Positions 1 to 7,972 of a stretch of DNA of 40,267 bases are shown one piece after another (the stretch's first letter is position 1; each line of letters begins with the position of its first letter). The DNA comes from Firm-04 sp964392175 (GTDB taxonomy: Bacteria; Bacillota; Clostridia; Oscillospirales; Ruminococcaceae). The notes under the pieces were generated by a model that saw only the letters and a program-made list of their open reading frames with translations, did no database searches and was not told the DNA's origin. Both the position numbers and the translations under genes were made by a program. The stretch lies in NCBI GenBank assembly GCA_964392175.1, contig CAYMOJ010000015.1, forward strand, positions 1 to 40,267. The letters run 5' to 3'.

Positions 1-365
1 TCAGCATCTGCGACAGCAGCGATAACGCATGGTGGTGCTACAGCTTGCATGATTTTTCCGTTGCAGCCTACAAAGTCGAAAAACAGGGTTCCTCGATCAT
101 CCTCAAAAGCTCTGCGCTGCCCTGCGACGCTGAAGGACTGGCAGCATGGTCCTCCAACGAGCAAATCAAAATCCGGCATACCTCCGTAATCGATTTTTGT
201 GATGTCCTCATAGAATTTTTCGCCTCCTGTGTCATACAAGGCTCTGTAAGCCTTCTGCGCATAGCGGTCAATTTCGCACCATCCGACGCACTCGAAACCG
301 CCGACCTTTTCAAAAGCCGAACGGAATGCGCCGAGACCTGCGAAAGCCTCGAAATATCTTATCAT
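1..365 (-). pseudogene. C5 cytosine DNA methyltransferase, N-terminal part, probably broken
   Basis: Reading leftward from ATG at 365, the protein opens with MIRYFEAFAGLGAFR, the SAM-binding motif I of cytosine-5 DNA methyltransferases. About residue 70 it has LLVGGPCCQSFS, the catalytic-loop motif IV, followed by GQRRAFEDDRGTLFFDFV as in Dcm-type enzymes. Two things are odd. The motif is normally GG-x-PCQ, and here the proline before the catalytic cysteine is a cysteine. After FFDFV the family continues into motif VI (ENV), but here the sequence changes abruptly to a stretch ending QAVAPPCVIAAVADA. That resembles the C-terminal motif X (GNAV-PP), as if the middle of the gene had been deleted. 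The frame stays open to the window edge. A minus-strand terminator lies just upstream of the start. Family assignment is firm; the broken state is inference because the left end is cut. Confidence 0.7.
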
Positions 366-393
366 TCTCAAAACTCCTTTCGTTTTTGGGTAT

Positions 394-430
394 GAAAAAA
401 GCCGTCTGTGATTGTTAGTCACAGACGGCT
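394..430 (-). terminator. Intrinsic terminator, minus strand
   Basis: A perfect 12-bp inverted repeat (400-411 with 419-430, arm AGCCGTCTGTGA) has a 7-nt loop and is followed on the minus strand by a run of six T. It would stop minus-strand transcription from the lipoprotein side before the methyltransferase fragment. Confidence 0.85.
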
Positions 431-564
431 ATGTGATCTATGTTCAAAAGTTGAAAAAGATCAGAATTTATGAATTCTTTTCTTCGTAAGGCTTATTCCA
501 CGATCCAATCTCATAAGTTGCCTCTTGAAAATTCCGATTTATCGAGAAGATATCTCGTTTGCAG

Positions 565-972
565 TTAAACTTTAACCTTTACATCAACTATTGTTACCCC
601 AGCGTCTTTAACTGCTAATTCTGTTCCACAGAATACCAGCGTTCCAAATTTGCCGTCGTCTTTTATGATGACAAATTTGTCATAATTAGTATGTTTTCTT
701 TCCAGCAGCCCAGAAATTTCATCTACACTCTTACTGTCATCTAGCCAATAAAAATCCATATATTCGTTATTTTTTGTGGCATAAAGGTGTGTTCCGGAAT
801 AATTATCATCAGGGACATTTTCAACTGATACGTCATAATCTAAATTTTCTAAATTCGTTTGCATTTCGGAACGACTTGGGTAATACGTTCCGTTTTCTTC
901 ATCATTGCCACAACCTGTAATCAATAAAGCTACAATTTCAAATACTAAAATAATAAATACAGATTTTCTCAT
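565..972 (-). CDS. Small predicted lipoprotein, unknown function
   Basis: The start is placed at 972 because GGAG lies 6 nt before that ATG. An in-frame ATG at 984 is weaker, and more upstream codons would run toward tRNA-Leu. The 135-residue product begins MRKSVFIILVFEIVALL and reaches a lipobox ITGC at about residues 18-21, so it should be lipidated and anchored outside the membrane. The mature part is acidic and polar (CGNDEENGTYYPS onward) with no motif I recognise. Its size and layout fit small Clostridia lipoproteins of unknown role. It stands alone between tRNA-Leu and a terminator at 400-430. Confidence 0.75.
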   Translation of the reverse strand: MRKSVFIILVFEIVALLITGCGNDEENGTYYPSRSEMQTNLENLDYDVSVENVPDDNYSGTHLYATKNNEYMDFYWLDDSKSVDEISGLLERKHTNYDKFVIIKDDGKFGTLVFCGTELAVKDAGVTIVDVKVKV

Positions 973-1095
973 AATAGTCTCCATTAATAGCCCCCATTTT
1001 AGTATTTGCTTTATTTTAATATAAGTCTGTGCAAATTTTGATAGATTAGTAATATTTTTGCAAAAGCTGTCATCTATTTTGTATAACAGATATGA

Positions 1096-1177
1096 TGCGC
1101 CTGACAGGACTTGAACCTGCACTCCTTTCAGAATTGGAACCTAAATCCAACGTGTATGCCAATTTCACCACAGGCGC
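1096..1177 (-). tRNA. tRNA-Leu (anticodon UAG)
   Basis: The minus strand folds as a class II tRNA of 82 nt. The acceptor stem is GCGCCTG/CAGGCGC with discriminator A. The anticodon stem TTGGA/TCCAA encloses the loop TTTAGGT, which gives UAG. There is a long variable arm, and the T arm is GCAGG-TTCAAGT-CCTGT. The 3' CCA is not encoded (TCA follows the discriminator), so maturation needs the CCA-adding enzyme encoded at 5367-6716. A consensus promoter lies about 50 bp upstream. Confidence 0.97.
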
Positions 1178-1229
1178 ATACGCAATTGTCGTTTGTGACA
1201 CATTCCACATGATACAAACCAACGGTTCT

Positions 1230-1258
1230 ATTATACACAAAAAAAAATTCTTTGTCAA
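1230..1258 (-). promoter_or_regulatory. Sigma-A promoter for tRNA-Leu
   Basis: On the minus strand TTGACA (1253-1258) is followed by a 17-bp A/T-rich spacer and TATAAT (1230-1235). Both hexamers are perfect consensus and the start site falls about 45 nt before the tRNA. Confidence 0.9.
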
Positions 1259-1305
1259 GTGTTTGCGGCACAAAAATTGGTACAGTCTGTTGCCGGTAGT
1301 GAAAG

Positions 1306-1339
1306 CAACCGTCTCAGAAGAGTATCTCTGAGACAGTTG
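1306..1339 (-). terminator. Hairpin after araD, likely terminator
   Basis: A 13-bp stem (1306-1318 with 1327-1339) is fully paired on the minus strand through one G-U pair, but has a C-A mismatch on the plus strand. This favours a role after the minus-strand ara operon. The T tract is short (CTTTC), so termination may be modest. The rest of 1259-1505 holds no gene that I can support. Confidence 0.55.
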
Positions 1340-1505
1340 TCTTTGTACCTTTCTGCATCAAAGTCGGATGCCAGTCAGTGTATATGATATTGCTTGCACT
1401 AATAGAACCAAGAACAGTAACGACATATTTTAGATCGCAGGATATAATTCTGTCAATCCTATGCCGTAAAACAGCTTTTTGTATCTATTTTTCAACCGGA
1501 ATGTT

Positions 1506-2198
1506 TTATTTTTGTCCATAGTAGGCATTTTTTCCATGCTTGCGCAGATAATGCTTGTCCAGCAAGGTCTGTTGTATGATGCTGCAATCAGGGGCAAGCA
1601 TTTTTGCATGGTAATTCATAAATGCGATTTCTTCCAATACCACTGCATGATATACTGCGTCCTCGGCATTCTTGCCCCATGCAAATGGCCCGTGGTTTTT
1701 GACCAGTACCGCAGGAACGGCATTTGGATCTTTATGGGTAAACGCTTCGATGATGACGGAACCGGTTTCGTGTTCATAGGCATTGGCGATTTCTTCTGTG
1801 GTCATATCACGCGTGCAGGGGATCTCGCCATAGAAATAATCTGCATGAGTTGTGCCCATTGCTTGCAAACCAAGTCCTGCTTGTGCAAAGGAGGTTGCCC
1901 AGCGGCTGTGTGTATGCACGATGCCGCCGATATCGGCAAAAGCAGAGTACAGCGCAAGATGAGTTGGCGTATCGCTTGAGGGACGGTATCTGCCTTCTAC
2001 CACGCTGCCATCTGTCAGAGATACCACAACCATATCCTCAGGGTGCATATTATCGTATTCCACACCTGAAGGCTTTATCACTACCAGACCACTTGCACGA
2101 TCAATAGCGGAAACATTGCCCCAGGTAAATGTTACCAAATGATATTTCGGCAGCAACAAATTTGCCTTGCATACCGATTCTTTGAGCTGTTCAAGCAT
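1506..2198 (-). CDS. araD: L-ribulose-5-phosphate 4-epimerase
   Basis: This class II aldolase-fold enzyme converts L-ribulose 5-phosphate to D-xylulose 5-phosphate, the last step of L-arabinose entry into the pentose phosphate pathway. The 230-residue product shows the family landmarks in order: FTWGNVSAID, VIKPSGVEY, the PSSDTPTHLALY loop, the metal-binding HTHSRWATSFAQ, GTTHADYFYG and VLVKNHGPFAWG. The start at 2198 is chosen because GGAGG lies 8 nt upstream. The ribosome binding site and ATG lie inside the end of araB, with an 8-nt overlap (ATGCTTGA), so translation is probably coupled. It is the last gene of the ara operon, with a likely terminator at 1306-1339. It is full length for the family. 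Confidence 0.95.
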   Translation of the reverse strand: MLEQLKESVCKANLLLPKYHLVTFTWGNVSAIDRASGLVVIKPSGVEYDNMHPEDMVVVSLTDGSVVEGRYRPSSDTPTHLALYSAFADIGGIVHTHSRWATSFAQAGLGLQAMGTTHADYFYGEIPCTRDMTTEEIANAYEHETGSVIIEAFTHKDPNAVPAVLVKNHGPFAWGKNAEDAVYHAVVLEEIAFMNYHAKMLAPDCSIIQQTLLDKHYLRKHGKNAYYGQK

Positions 2199-3783
2199 AT
2201 GTATCGCCTCCATTCAGACAGCGCATTGCGGGTAAGCCGGCTTCGTAACGCTGCATATACATTTGATATCCTTTCATGCCAATTTCCGTCGGTGTTACAG
2301 TAATGCATGGCGTATCGGCAAATACTGTGTTCCGCAACCATTTTGGCAGAGATTTCCCTTCACTGCAAAGCATATATGCCGCAAGCAGTGCCATACCCCA
2401 TGGGCCGCCTTCCGAGGCAGTTTTGTGAACCGATACGGTCGTACCCAGTGCATCGGCAAGTACTTGCTGCGCTGCACCGCGTACCGTAAACAATCCGCCA
2501 TGTGCCGTAATGGTATCCAACTGTATGTTTTCTTTTTCGCGCAATTTTTGCATACCGATGCCCACTGTAGCAAACACCGACATCAGCTGTGCGCGCATAA
2601 AATCCGCCAGCAGCATATGGCTTTGTGGCAGATGGTAGTATGCAGGGCTACTGTTTTCGATGTCTGCAATCGGCTCACCGGAGAGAAAGTTATATGCTGT
2701 GATGCCGTCTGCGTCGGGAGTTCCCTGCTCCATGGCATGATGATACAGCGTCTCATAGGCAGTATCCATTGTGATGGGGTGCCCAACCAGTGCAGAAAAT
2801 TCTGCGAACATCTTTACAAAATGATCCAATTCAGAGCAGCCATTATTGCAGTGTACCATGGCAACCGGAGAACCATCGGGTGTTGCCACAATGTCTATCT
2901 CCGGGTAAACGCCCTTCAAGGGCTGATGCAATACGGGCATTGCAAACACAGAAGTACCGCATGAGATGTTTCCACTGCCGGCGGTAATCGCATTGGATGC
3001 GACCATGCCTGTGCCTGCATCGCCTTCGGGTGGGCAAAACGGGATACCCGCCTGTAGATTGCCACTTTCATCTAGAAATGCGGCACCTTCTGCGGTCAGA
3101 ACGCCTGCCTGTTCTCCGGCAGTCTGTACCTGCGGAAAGACCTCACTGACAGATAAATGAAAACCTGCATCCGCGAGCATTCGATCGGCAATTGCAGCAA
3201 GCTTTGCGTCATAGCCACAATGATCCACAGGGAAGATTCCCGATGCTTCGCCGATGCCAACGGAACGATGTCCTGTCAGCAGATAATGGACATAGCCGGC
3301 AAGAGTGGTCACATGGGCAATTTGTGGGATATGTGCTTCTTTATCCAGGATTGCTTGATAAAGATGTGCAATGCTCCAACGTTGCGGAATATGATAATGT
3401 AGTGCTGTGGTCAGCTTTGTGGCAGCCTCAGCAGTCGTGGTGTTGCGCCATGTACGAAAGGGTGTCAGCAGGATATCATTTTCATCAAACGCAAGATATC
3501 CGTGCATCATGGCAGAAATACCCATTGCCCCGATGGTTGTAAGCTTGTGGTCGTATTGTTTCTGCACATCGCAGCACAGATCGGTATAGCAGGCTTTCAG
3601 CCCCTTGTGGATATCCTCGATCGAGTAAGTCCAATAGCCGTTTTCCAGTTTATTTTCCCAGTTGTGGGAACCCTTGGCGAGCACGGAAAAGTCTTCTCCG
3701 ATCAGCACTGCTTTGATACGGGTCGAGCCAAGTTCTATGCCGAGAAAGGTTTTCCCTTCGGCAATCGCAAGCTTTTTATTCAT
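2191..3783 (-). CDS. araB: L-ribulokinase, FGGY family
   Basis: This kinase phosphorylates L-ribulose with ATP in the cytosol, between AraA and AraD. The 530-residue protein starts with the FGGY phosphate-binding strand FLGIELGSTRIKAVL. It carries MGISAMMHGYLAFD, the mid-protein GDAGTGMVASNA and GSGNISCGTSVFA, and the second FGGY-type signature ITAHGGLFTVRG near residue 425. Length is normal. It starts 5 bp after the araA stop, with AGGA about 10 nt before ATG. Its last codons (GGDTYA) double as the ribosome binding site for araD. Neighbouring araA and araD support ribulokinase over other FGGY kinases such as xylulokinase. Confidence 0.93.
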   Translation of the reverse strand: MNKKLAIAEGKTFLGIELGSTRIKAVLIGEDFSVLAKGSHNWENKLENGYWTYSIEDIHKGLKACYTDLCCDVQKQYDHKLTTIGAMGISAMMHGYLAFDENDILLTPFRTWRNTTTAEAATKLTTALHYHIPQRWSIAHLYQAILDKEAHIPQIAHVTTLAGYVHYLLTGHRSVGIGEASGIFPVDHCGYDAKLAAIADRMLADAGFHLSVSEVFPQVQTAGEQAGVLTAEGAAFLDESGNLQAGIPFCPPEGDAGTGMVASNAITAGSGNISCGTSVFAMPVLHQPLKGVYPEIDIVATPDGSPVAMVHCNNGCSELDHFVKMFAEFSALVGHPITMDTAYETLYHHAMEQGTPDADGITAYNFLSGEPIADIENSSPAYYHLPQSHMLLADFMRAQLMSVFATVGIGMQKLREKENIQLDTITAHGGLFTVRGAAQQVLADALGTTVSVHKTASEGGPWGMALLAAYMLCSEGKSLPKWLRNTVFADTPCITVTPTEIGMKGYQMYMQRYEAGLPAMRCLNGGDTYA

Positions 3784-3788
3784 GATGC

Positions 3789-5255
3789 TTATCCTTTCAG
3801 TTTGGCGGTCAGATCAAGCAATGTGAGTTGCTGCTCAAAGGCATGGAGTGTTGTAGATTCATCAATTATGACCAACTCTGTGTCTGTCAGCTTTGCAAAC
3901 AAACGGATATCCTCAATATCCAGTGCTGTGGATACCACAGCATGATGCGCGCCACCTGCATAGATCCACGCAGCAGTGCCCGTTGTAAAATCAGGGAGCA
4001 GCTTCCACATCAAGCGTGCCACAGGTAGATTGGGCATCGGTTCCGGTTGTTGTACCAGTTGAATTTTAGCACACACCAAACGGAAACGGTCACCCATATC
4101 CACGAGAGAAACCGCAATGCCATCTCCTGCAATGCCGTCAAATACCAAGCGGGCAGGTGCTTCTTTGCCACCAATGCCTAGCGGATGCACTTGAATTTCA
4201 GGTTTGGTTGCAGCAAATACCGGGGATACCTCCAGCATATGGGCAGCCAATTCCAGTTCATTGCCTGCGGACAGATCGTAGGTGTAGTCCTCCATAAATC
4301 CGGTCGCGCCTGCGCGATGCATTGCCATCCGTCCGAGTACAGCACTCAGTGCAGCGGTTTTGTAATCACCTTCAGGGCCAAAGCCGATGCCTTTTGCCAT
4401 TAGATTTTGCACCGAGATGCCCGGCAATTGTCGCAACCCATGTAGATCTTGGAAGGTATCCGTAAATGCATGGATGTGTTCATTTGTTAAGAATTGCTCC
4501 ATCGCAATTTCATATTTTGCCTGTTCTCTCACTGCTGCGATGTCGTTGGTTGCCATGGTATACTTTTCGGAGTATTCAGTCATTTTTGCATCGATTTCAG
4601 TATCGGTAACAGCAGCGATTCGTTCGGTCAGGTCGCCGATGCCGTAGTAGTTGACATTCCAACCAAAGCGGATCTCGCTTTCTACGCGATCTCCGTCGGT
4701 CACGGCAACATCGCGCATATTATTGCCAAACATCGCCACACGCAAATGTTTGCCGTAATCCACAGCCAGAGCTGCCTCAGAAAAACGGCGCAATTGTGCA
4801 ATGACTTTTTCATTGCGATAGTAGCCTGCAATCACTTCTCTGATGATGCCAAGGCGCGTGCAGATGAAGCCAAATTCTCTGTCCCCGTGAGCAGATTGGT
4901 TTAGATTCATGAAGTCCATATCAATGGTATTATAGGGAAGCTTTTCATTGTACTGGGTGTGCAGATGTACCATGGGCTTTTGCAATGCTTGCAATGCACG
5001 GATCCACATTTTTGCAGGGGAGAATGTATGCATCCACAAAATCACGCCGATGCATTCCGTGTCGGCAGTGGCTTGGGTGCAGAGATGCAAGGCCTCATCT
5101 GCGCAGCGTACGATGGGTGTTGCTTTGATTTCCACCGTATCGTTGAGGGCATTGTTCAGGAATGCTGCTATTTCATTGCCATTTTTTTGTGCCTGTGCAA
5201 GGGTCTTTTCGCCGTAAAGGTCTTGGCTGCCTGTGATAAAATATAAGGTTTTCAT
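3789..5255 (-). CDS. araA: L-arabinose isomerase
   Basis: The enzyme converts L-arabinose to L-ribulose using Mn2+, the first step of the pathway. The start MKTLYFITGSQDLYGE is the typical AraA N-terminus and has a GGGGG-type ribosome binding site. Recognisable blocks include CIGVILWMHTFSPAKMWI, HLHTQYNEKLPY, MDFMNLNQSAHGDREFG and GEGDYKTAALSAVL-like GPEGDYKTAAL, plus MEDYTYDL near residue 330, which supplies metal-binding and catalytic acidic residues. It has 488 residues, against about 495-500 for the family. It is first in the operon araA-araB-araD, with a promoter at 5289-5317. No AraR or AraC gene is in view. Confidence 0.96.
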   Translation of the reverse strand: MKTLYFITGSQDLYGEKTLAQAQKNGNEIAAFLNNALNDTVEIKATPIVRCADEALHLCTQATADTECIGVILWMHTFSPAKMWIRALQALQKPMVHLHTQYNEKLPYNTIDMDFMNLNQSAHGDREFGFICTRLGIIREVIAGYYRNEKVIAQLRRFSEAALAVDYGKHLRVAMFGNNMRDVAVTDGDRVESEIRFGWNVNYYGIGDLTERIAAVTDTEIDAKMTEYSEKYTMATNDIAAVREQAKYEIAMEQFLTNEHIHAFTDTFQDLHGLRQLPGISVQNLMAKGIGFGPEGDYKTAALSAVLGRMAMHRAGATGFMEDYTYDLSAGNELELAAHMLEVSPVFAATKPEIQVHPLGIGGKEAPARLVFDGIAGDGIAVSLVDMGDRFRLVCAKIQLVQQPEPMPNLPVARLMWKLLPDFTTGTAAWIYAGGAHHAVVSTALDIEDIRLFAKLTDTELVIIDESTTLHAFEQQLTLLDLTAKLKG

Positions 5256-5288
5256 AATATGTACCCCCGTGATTGATGTTGTGCTTTC

Positions 5289-5317
5289 AGTATAACGGAT
5301 TTGCGGCGGGATTGCAA
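5289..5317 (-). promoter_or_regulatory. Promoter of the araABD operon
   Basis: On the minus strand TTGCAA (5312-5317), a 17-bp spacer and TATACT (5289-5294) lie 34 bp before the araA ATG. No clear operator palindrome is visible around it. Confidence 0.75.
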
Positions 5318-5366
5318 GCAATTTTTTCAAATCCAACAGAATACGGCATAAGAATAGCGGAATTTG

Positions 5367-6716
5367 TCATGAATGTATCTGCTGCAAATACTGTTTTGCA
5401 GCAGTCAGCAGCGTATTCCGCTCATTGGGCAGACGTTCATCCAGTACATCATTCATAATGGCATTCAAGCACGCACCGATGCGTTTTCCCTCCTGTACGC
5501 CCATGGCAATCAAATCCTTGCCGTTGATTTGTAGATCTTTTAGGGTCATACAGGCGTTTTGTTGTCGCAACGCAGCGAGGGTATGCAGCAACGCATCCGT
5601 AGCTGCTATGCGTTCCGCAACGAGATGCGCTGCCTGCGCAGATACATCCGCGCGATGGAGCAGAATGAGCTGTTCGGTGCGTTCATCCCCGATTCGATTT
5701 ACCATGCGTTTGATTTGTTTCACACTGCCGCTGAATACCATATCATGATGGCGTATCAGTGTGACTACCGCATCCAGTGTTTTTCGGTCGCTTTTTAATT
5801 GATGCAGTGTCTGCCGTGCAATATCCTCACTGACCTGTGCATGACCGTAGAAATGCCCGCCTCGTTCATCTTTGGTGAAGGTATGAGGCTTGCCACTGTC
5901 GTGCAGGAAGGCTGCCCAGCGTAGAATTGGGTTTGCCGGGGTGGCAGCCGTTGCCTTACAGCTGTGTGTGTACACATCGTGGTCGTGATATGGATTCTGC
6001 TGATCGAAGCCAACCATTGGTTGTAATTGTGGCAATACTGTGCAAATGACATCAGGGTAGGCGAGCAGCATATGTTCCGCAGCCTGTCCGCAGAGCATTT
6101 TTGTCATTTCCATAAAGATGCGTTCTGCGGAGATATGCTTGAGCAAATCCTTCTGTTGGTGGATCGCTGCATCGGTTTGTGGGTCGATGGAAAACTGCAG
6201 CACAGAGGCAAACCGCAACGCACGCAGAATTCGTAAACCATCCTCATCAAACCGTTCCGATGGTTTACCCACACAAGCGATACGTTTTTGTTGCAGATCG
6301 TCTTTGCCGCCAAAGGGATCTACCAAGCCACACTTTGGGTGATATGCCATAGCGTTGACGGTAAAATCACGCCTTGCCAGATCGTCAGTGACAGAGTCGG
6401 TAAAGGATACTTTGTCAGGTCTACGGTGATCCGTGTAAGCACCATCAATGCGGTAGGTGGTGATCTCCAGTGGCATATGATCCATCATGACCGTGAGTGT
6501 GCCATGCTGCAAACCGGTTTCAATGGTGTGATATCCTGCAAAGCACTGTTGCATTTGTGCTGGGTGAGCATTGGTTGTGAGATCCCAGTCGTGCGGAGCA
6601 ACGCCACGTAGTGTATCGCGGACACAGCCGCCTACTGCATAGCATTCATAGCCGTTATGCGCAAGCAAATCCATGGCTTTTGTCACCTGTGGTGGCAGTG
6701 AAAATTGTAGTTCCAT
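5367..6716 (-). CDS. cca: CCA-adding tRNA nucleotidyltransferase with HD domain
   Basis: The enzyme builds or repairs the 3' CCA end of tRNAs. The start at 6716 (MELQFSLPPQ) is chosen over the longer frame because AAGG lies about 10 nt upstream and the family motifs begin soon after. Near residue 25 is the class II polymerase-beta signature YAVGGCVRDTLRG, followed by DWDLTT, which carries the two catalytic aspartates. Then come RRPDKVSF, ARRDFTVNAMAYHP and the basic ERFDEDGLRILRALRFA. An HD domain follows (AAFLHDSGKP about residue 250, later IRHHDMVF), as in many Firmicutes enzymes. It has 449 residues. It lies 13 bp downstream of rnz, probably in the same transcript. At least one tRNA here (Leu) lacks an encoded CCA. 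Confidence 0.93.
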   Translation of the reverse strand: MELQFSLPPQVTKAMDLLAHNGYECYAVGGCVRDTLRGVAPHDWDLTTNAHPAQMQQCFAGYHTIETGLQHGTLTVMMDHMPLEITTYRIDGAYTDHRRPDKVSFTDSVTDDLARRDFTVNAMAYHPKCGLVDPFGGKDDLQQKRIACVGKPSERFDEDGLRILRALRFASVLQFSIDPQTDAAIHQQKDLLKHISAERIFMEMTKMLCGQAAEHMLLAYPDVICTVLPQLQPMVGFDQQNPYHDHDVYTHSCKATAATPANPILRWAAFLHDSGKPHTFTKDERGGHFYGHAQVSEDIARQTLHQLKSDRKTLDAVVTLIRHHDMVFSGSVKQIKRMVNRIGDERTEQLILLHRADVSAQAAHLVAERIAATDALLHTLAALRQQNACMTLKDLQINGKDLIAMGVQEGKRIGACLNAIMNDVLDERLPNERNTLLTAAKQYLQQIHS

Positions 6717-6729
6717 GCTTGTATCATCC

Positions 6730-7638
6730 TTATTCTTCAAATCGGAGGGTCGTGCGCAGACCATCGCTGCCACATTGCGTTGCAGCAAAAATCGTCTGTG
6801 CATCGGCAAGGTATTCGGTTGGTTCGGGCAAAGAGGGACTGTAATGGGTCAGCCACATGGATTTTACTTTTGCTTGTTTTGCAAGCTGTGCCGCTTCAGA
6901 GAAGGTCATATGCAGTGTTTTGCACGCTTTATCCTGTTTGGATGCATCCCCGTACATTCCTTCACAGATGAACAGATCGGCATCCTGTGCCATGGTAGCA
7001 ATGCGCTCCAGCGGACGCGTATCAGTGCAGTATACTACAGATAGTCCTTTTCTTGGTTCACCAAGCACCTGTTGTGGCTGATAAGAAATGCCATTATATG
7101 TAATGGGCTTGCCTTTTTGCAGGGTGCTCCATACCGCTACCGGGATATGGTTTTCCTTTGCACGAATGGGGTCAAATTTGCCGGCACGTGGCAAATGCAT
7201 ACGATATCCATAGCAGGGGAGTGTGTGCCTGACAGCAAATGCCGTCACCATCAAATCGCCCACCATAAAAGATTCATTCGGCTGTGTATATTCGTGCAAC
7301 TCCAATGCAAATGGCAGTTCCGGCGCAATGACGCGAAGACCATCCACAATGCGGTTTAGCCCCATAGGGCCATAAATCGCCAAAGGAGTCGTTCTGCCCT
7401 CATTGCCTAGAGAAAGCAGCAGTCCCGGCAATCCACTGACGTGGTCTGCATGATAGTGTGTCAGGCAGATGGTGTCAATGGCGTAAAGGGATACTCCCGC
7501 TTCTTTCATAGCGATCTGTGTACCCTCTCCGCAGTCAATGAGCATTGCACTGCCGTTGCAACGTAAATAGCAGGCGGTCAGCCAACGATTTTTGAGTGGT
7601 ACGGTGCCACCACAGCCGACTAAAACAACATCTAGCAT
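6730..7638 (-). CDS. rnz: Ribonuclease Z
   Basis: This zinc endonuclease trims the 3' trailer of tRNA precursors that lack an encoded CCA. The 302-residue protein begins MLDVVLVGCGGTVPLKNRW and has the metallo-beta-lactamase motif THYHADHVSGLPG (HxHxDH) near residue 62. FAVRHTLPCYGYR, the YCTDTRPLE segment and LTHYSPS supply further metal ligands. The start is set by AAGGA 7 nt upstream. It is followed by cca, so two consecutive steps of tRNA 3'-end formation are co-transcribed. A consensus promoter at 7786-7814 leaves a leader of about 140 nt. Confidence 0.93.
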   Translation of the reverse strand: MLDVVLVGCGGTVPLKNRWLTACYLRCNGSAMLIDCGEGTQIAMKEAGVSLYAIDTICLTHYHADHVSGLPGLLLSLGNEGRTTPLAIYGPMGLNRIVDGLRVIAPELPFALELHEYTQPNESFMVGDLMVTAFAVRHTLPCYGYRMHLPRAGKFDPIRAKENHIPVAVWSTLQKGKPITYNGISYQPQQVLGEPRKGLSVVYCTDTRPLERIATMAQDADLFICEGMYGDASKQDKACKTLHMTFSEAAQLAKQAKVKSMWLTHYSPSLPEPTEYLADAQTIFAATQCGSDGLRTTLRFEE

Positions 7639-7785
7639 ATTGATTCCTTTCTGCATTACAGCATCCTCCGGAATGCAAAAACATGATTGTATATGTATGT
7701 ATAATAGTATCGTGTGGCACAAGACCCGATTGACTGTACATCTGCACCATCAACTTTGTGTAGTACTATTATAAATAATATATAT

Positions 7786-7814
7786 AGTATACCCGATTCG
7801 GATGGGTTTGTCAA
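7786..7814 (-). promoter_or_regulatory. Consensus promoter for rnz-cca
   Basis: On the minus strand perfect TTGACA (7809-7814), a 17-bp spacer and TATACT (7786-7791) face rnz. The predicted start near 7779 gives a roughly 140-nt untranslated leader, in which I see no known riboswitch. It is divergent from the promoter at 7886-7914. Confidence 0.85.
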
Positions 7815-7885
7815 TGCTTGGAAGCTGCCCCATGTGTGAAAGGCAAACAGATGCCGATCGCACAATATTATGACACAATTGCGCA

Positions 7886-7914
7886 TTGCAATGATCTTGC
7901 AAATATGCTATAAT
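7886..7914 (+). promoter_or_regulatory. Promoter of the SGNH esterase gene
   Basis: TTGCAA (7886-7891), a 17-bp spacer and TATAAT (7909-7914) are followed by AAGGAG at 7961-7966 and the esterase start. Confidence 0.85.
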
Positions 7915-7972
7915 GGTACGATGTCGATTGACAGGTACGATGTACAAGGAAGGAATACGAAAGGAGTATATG

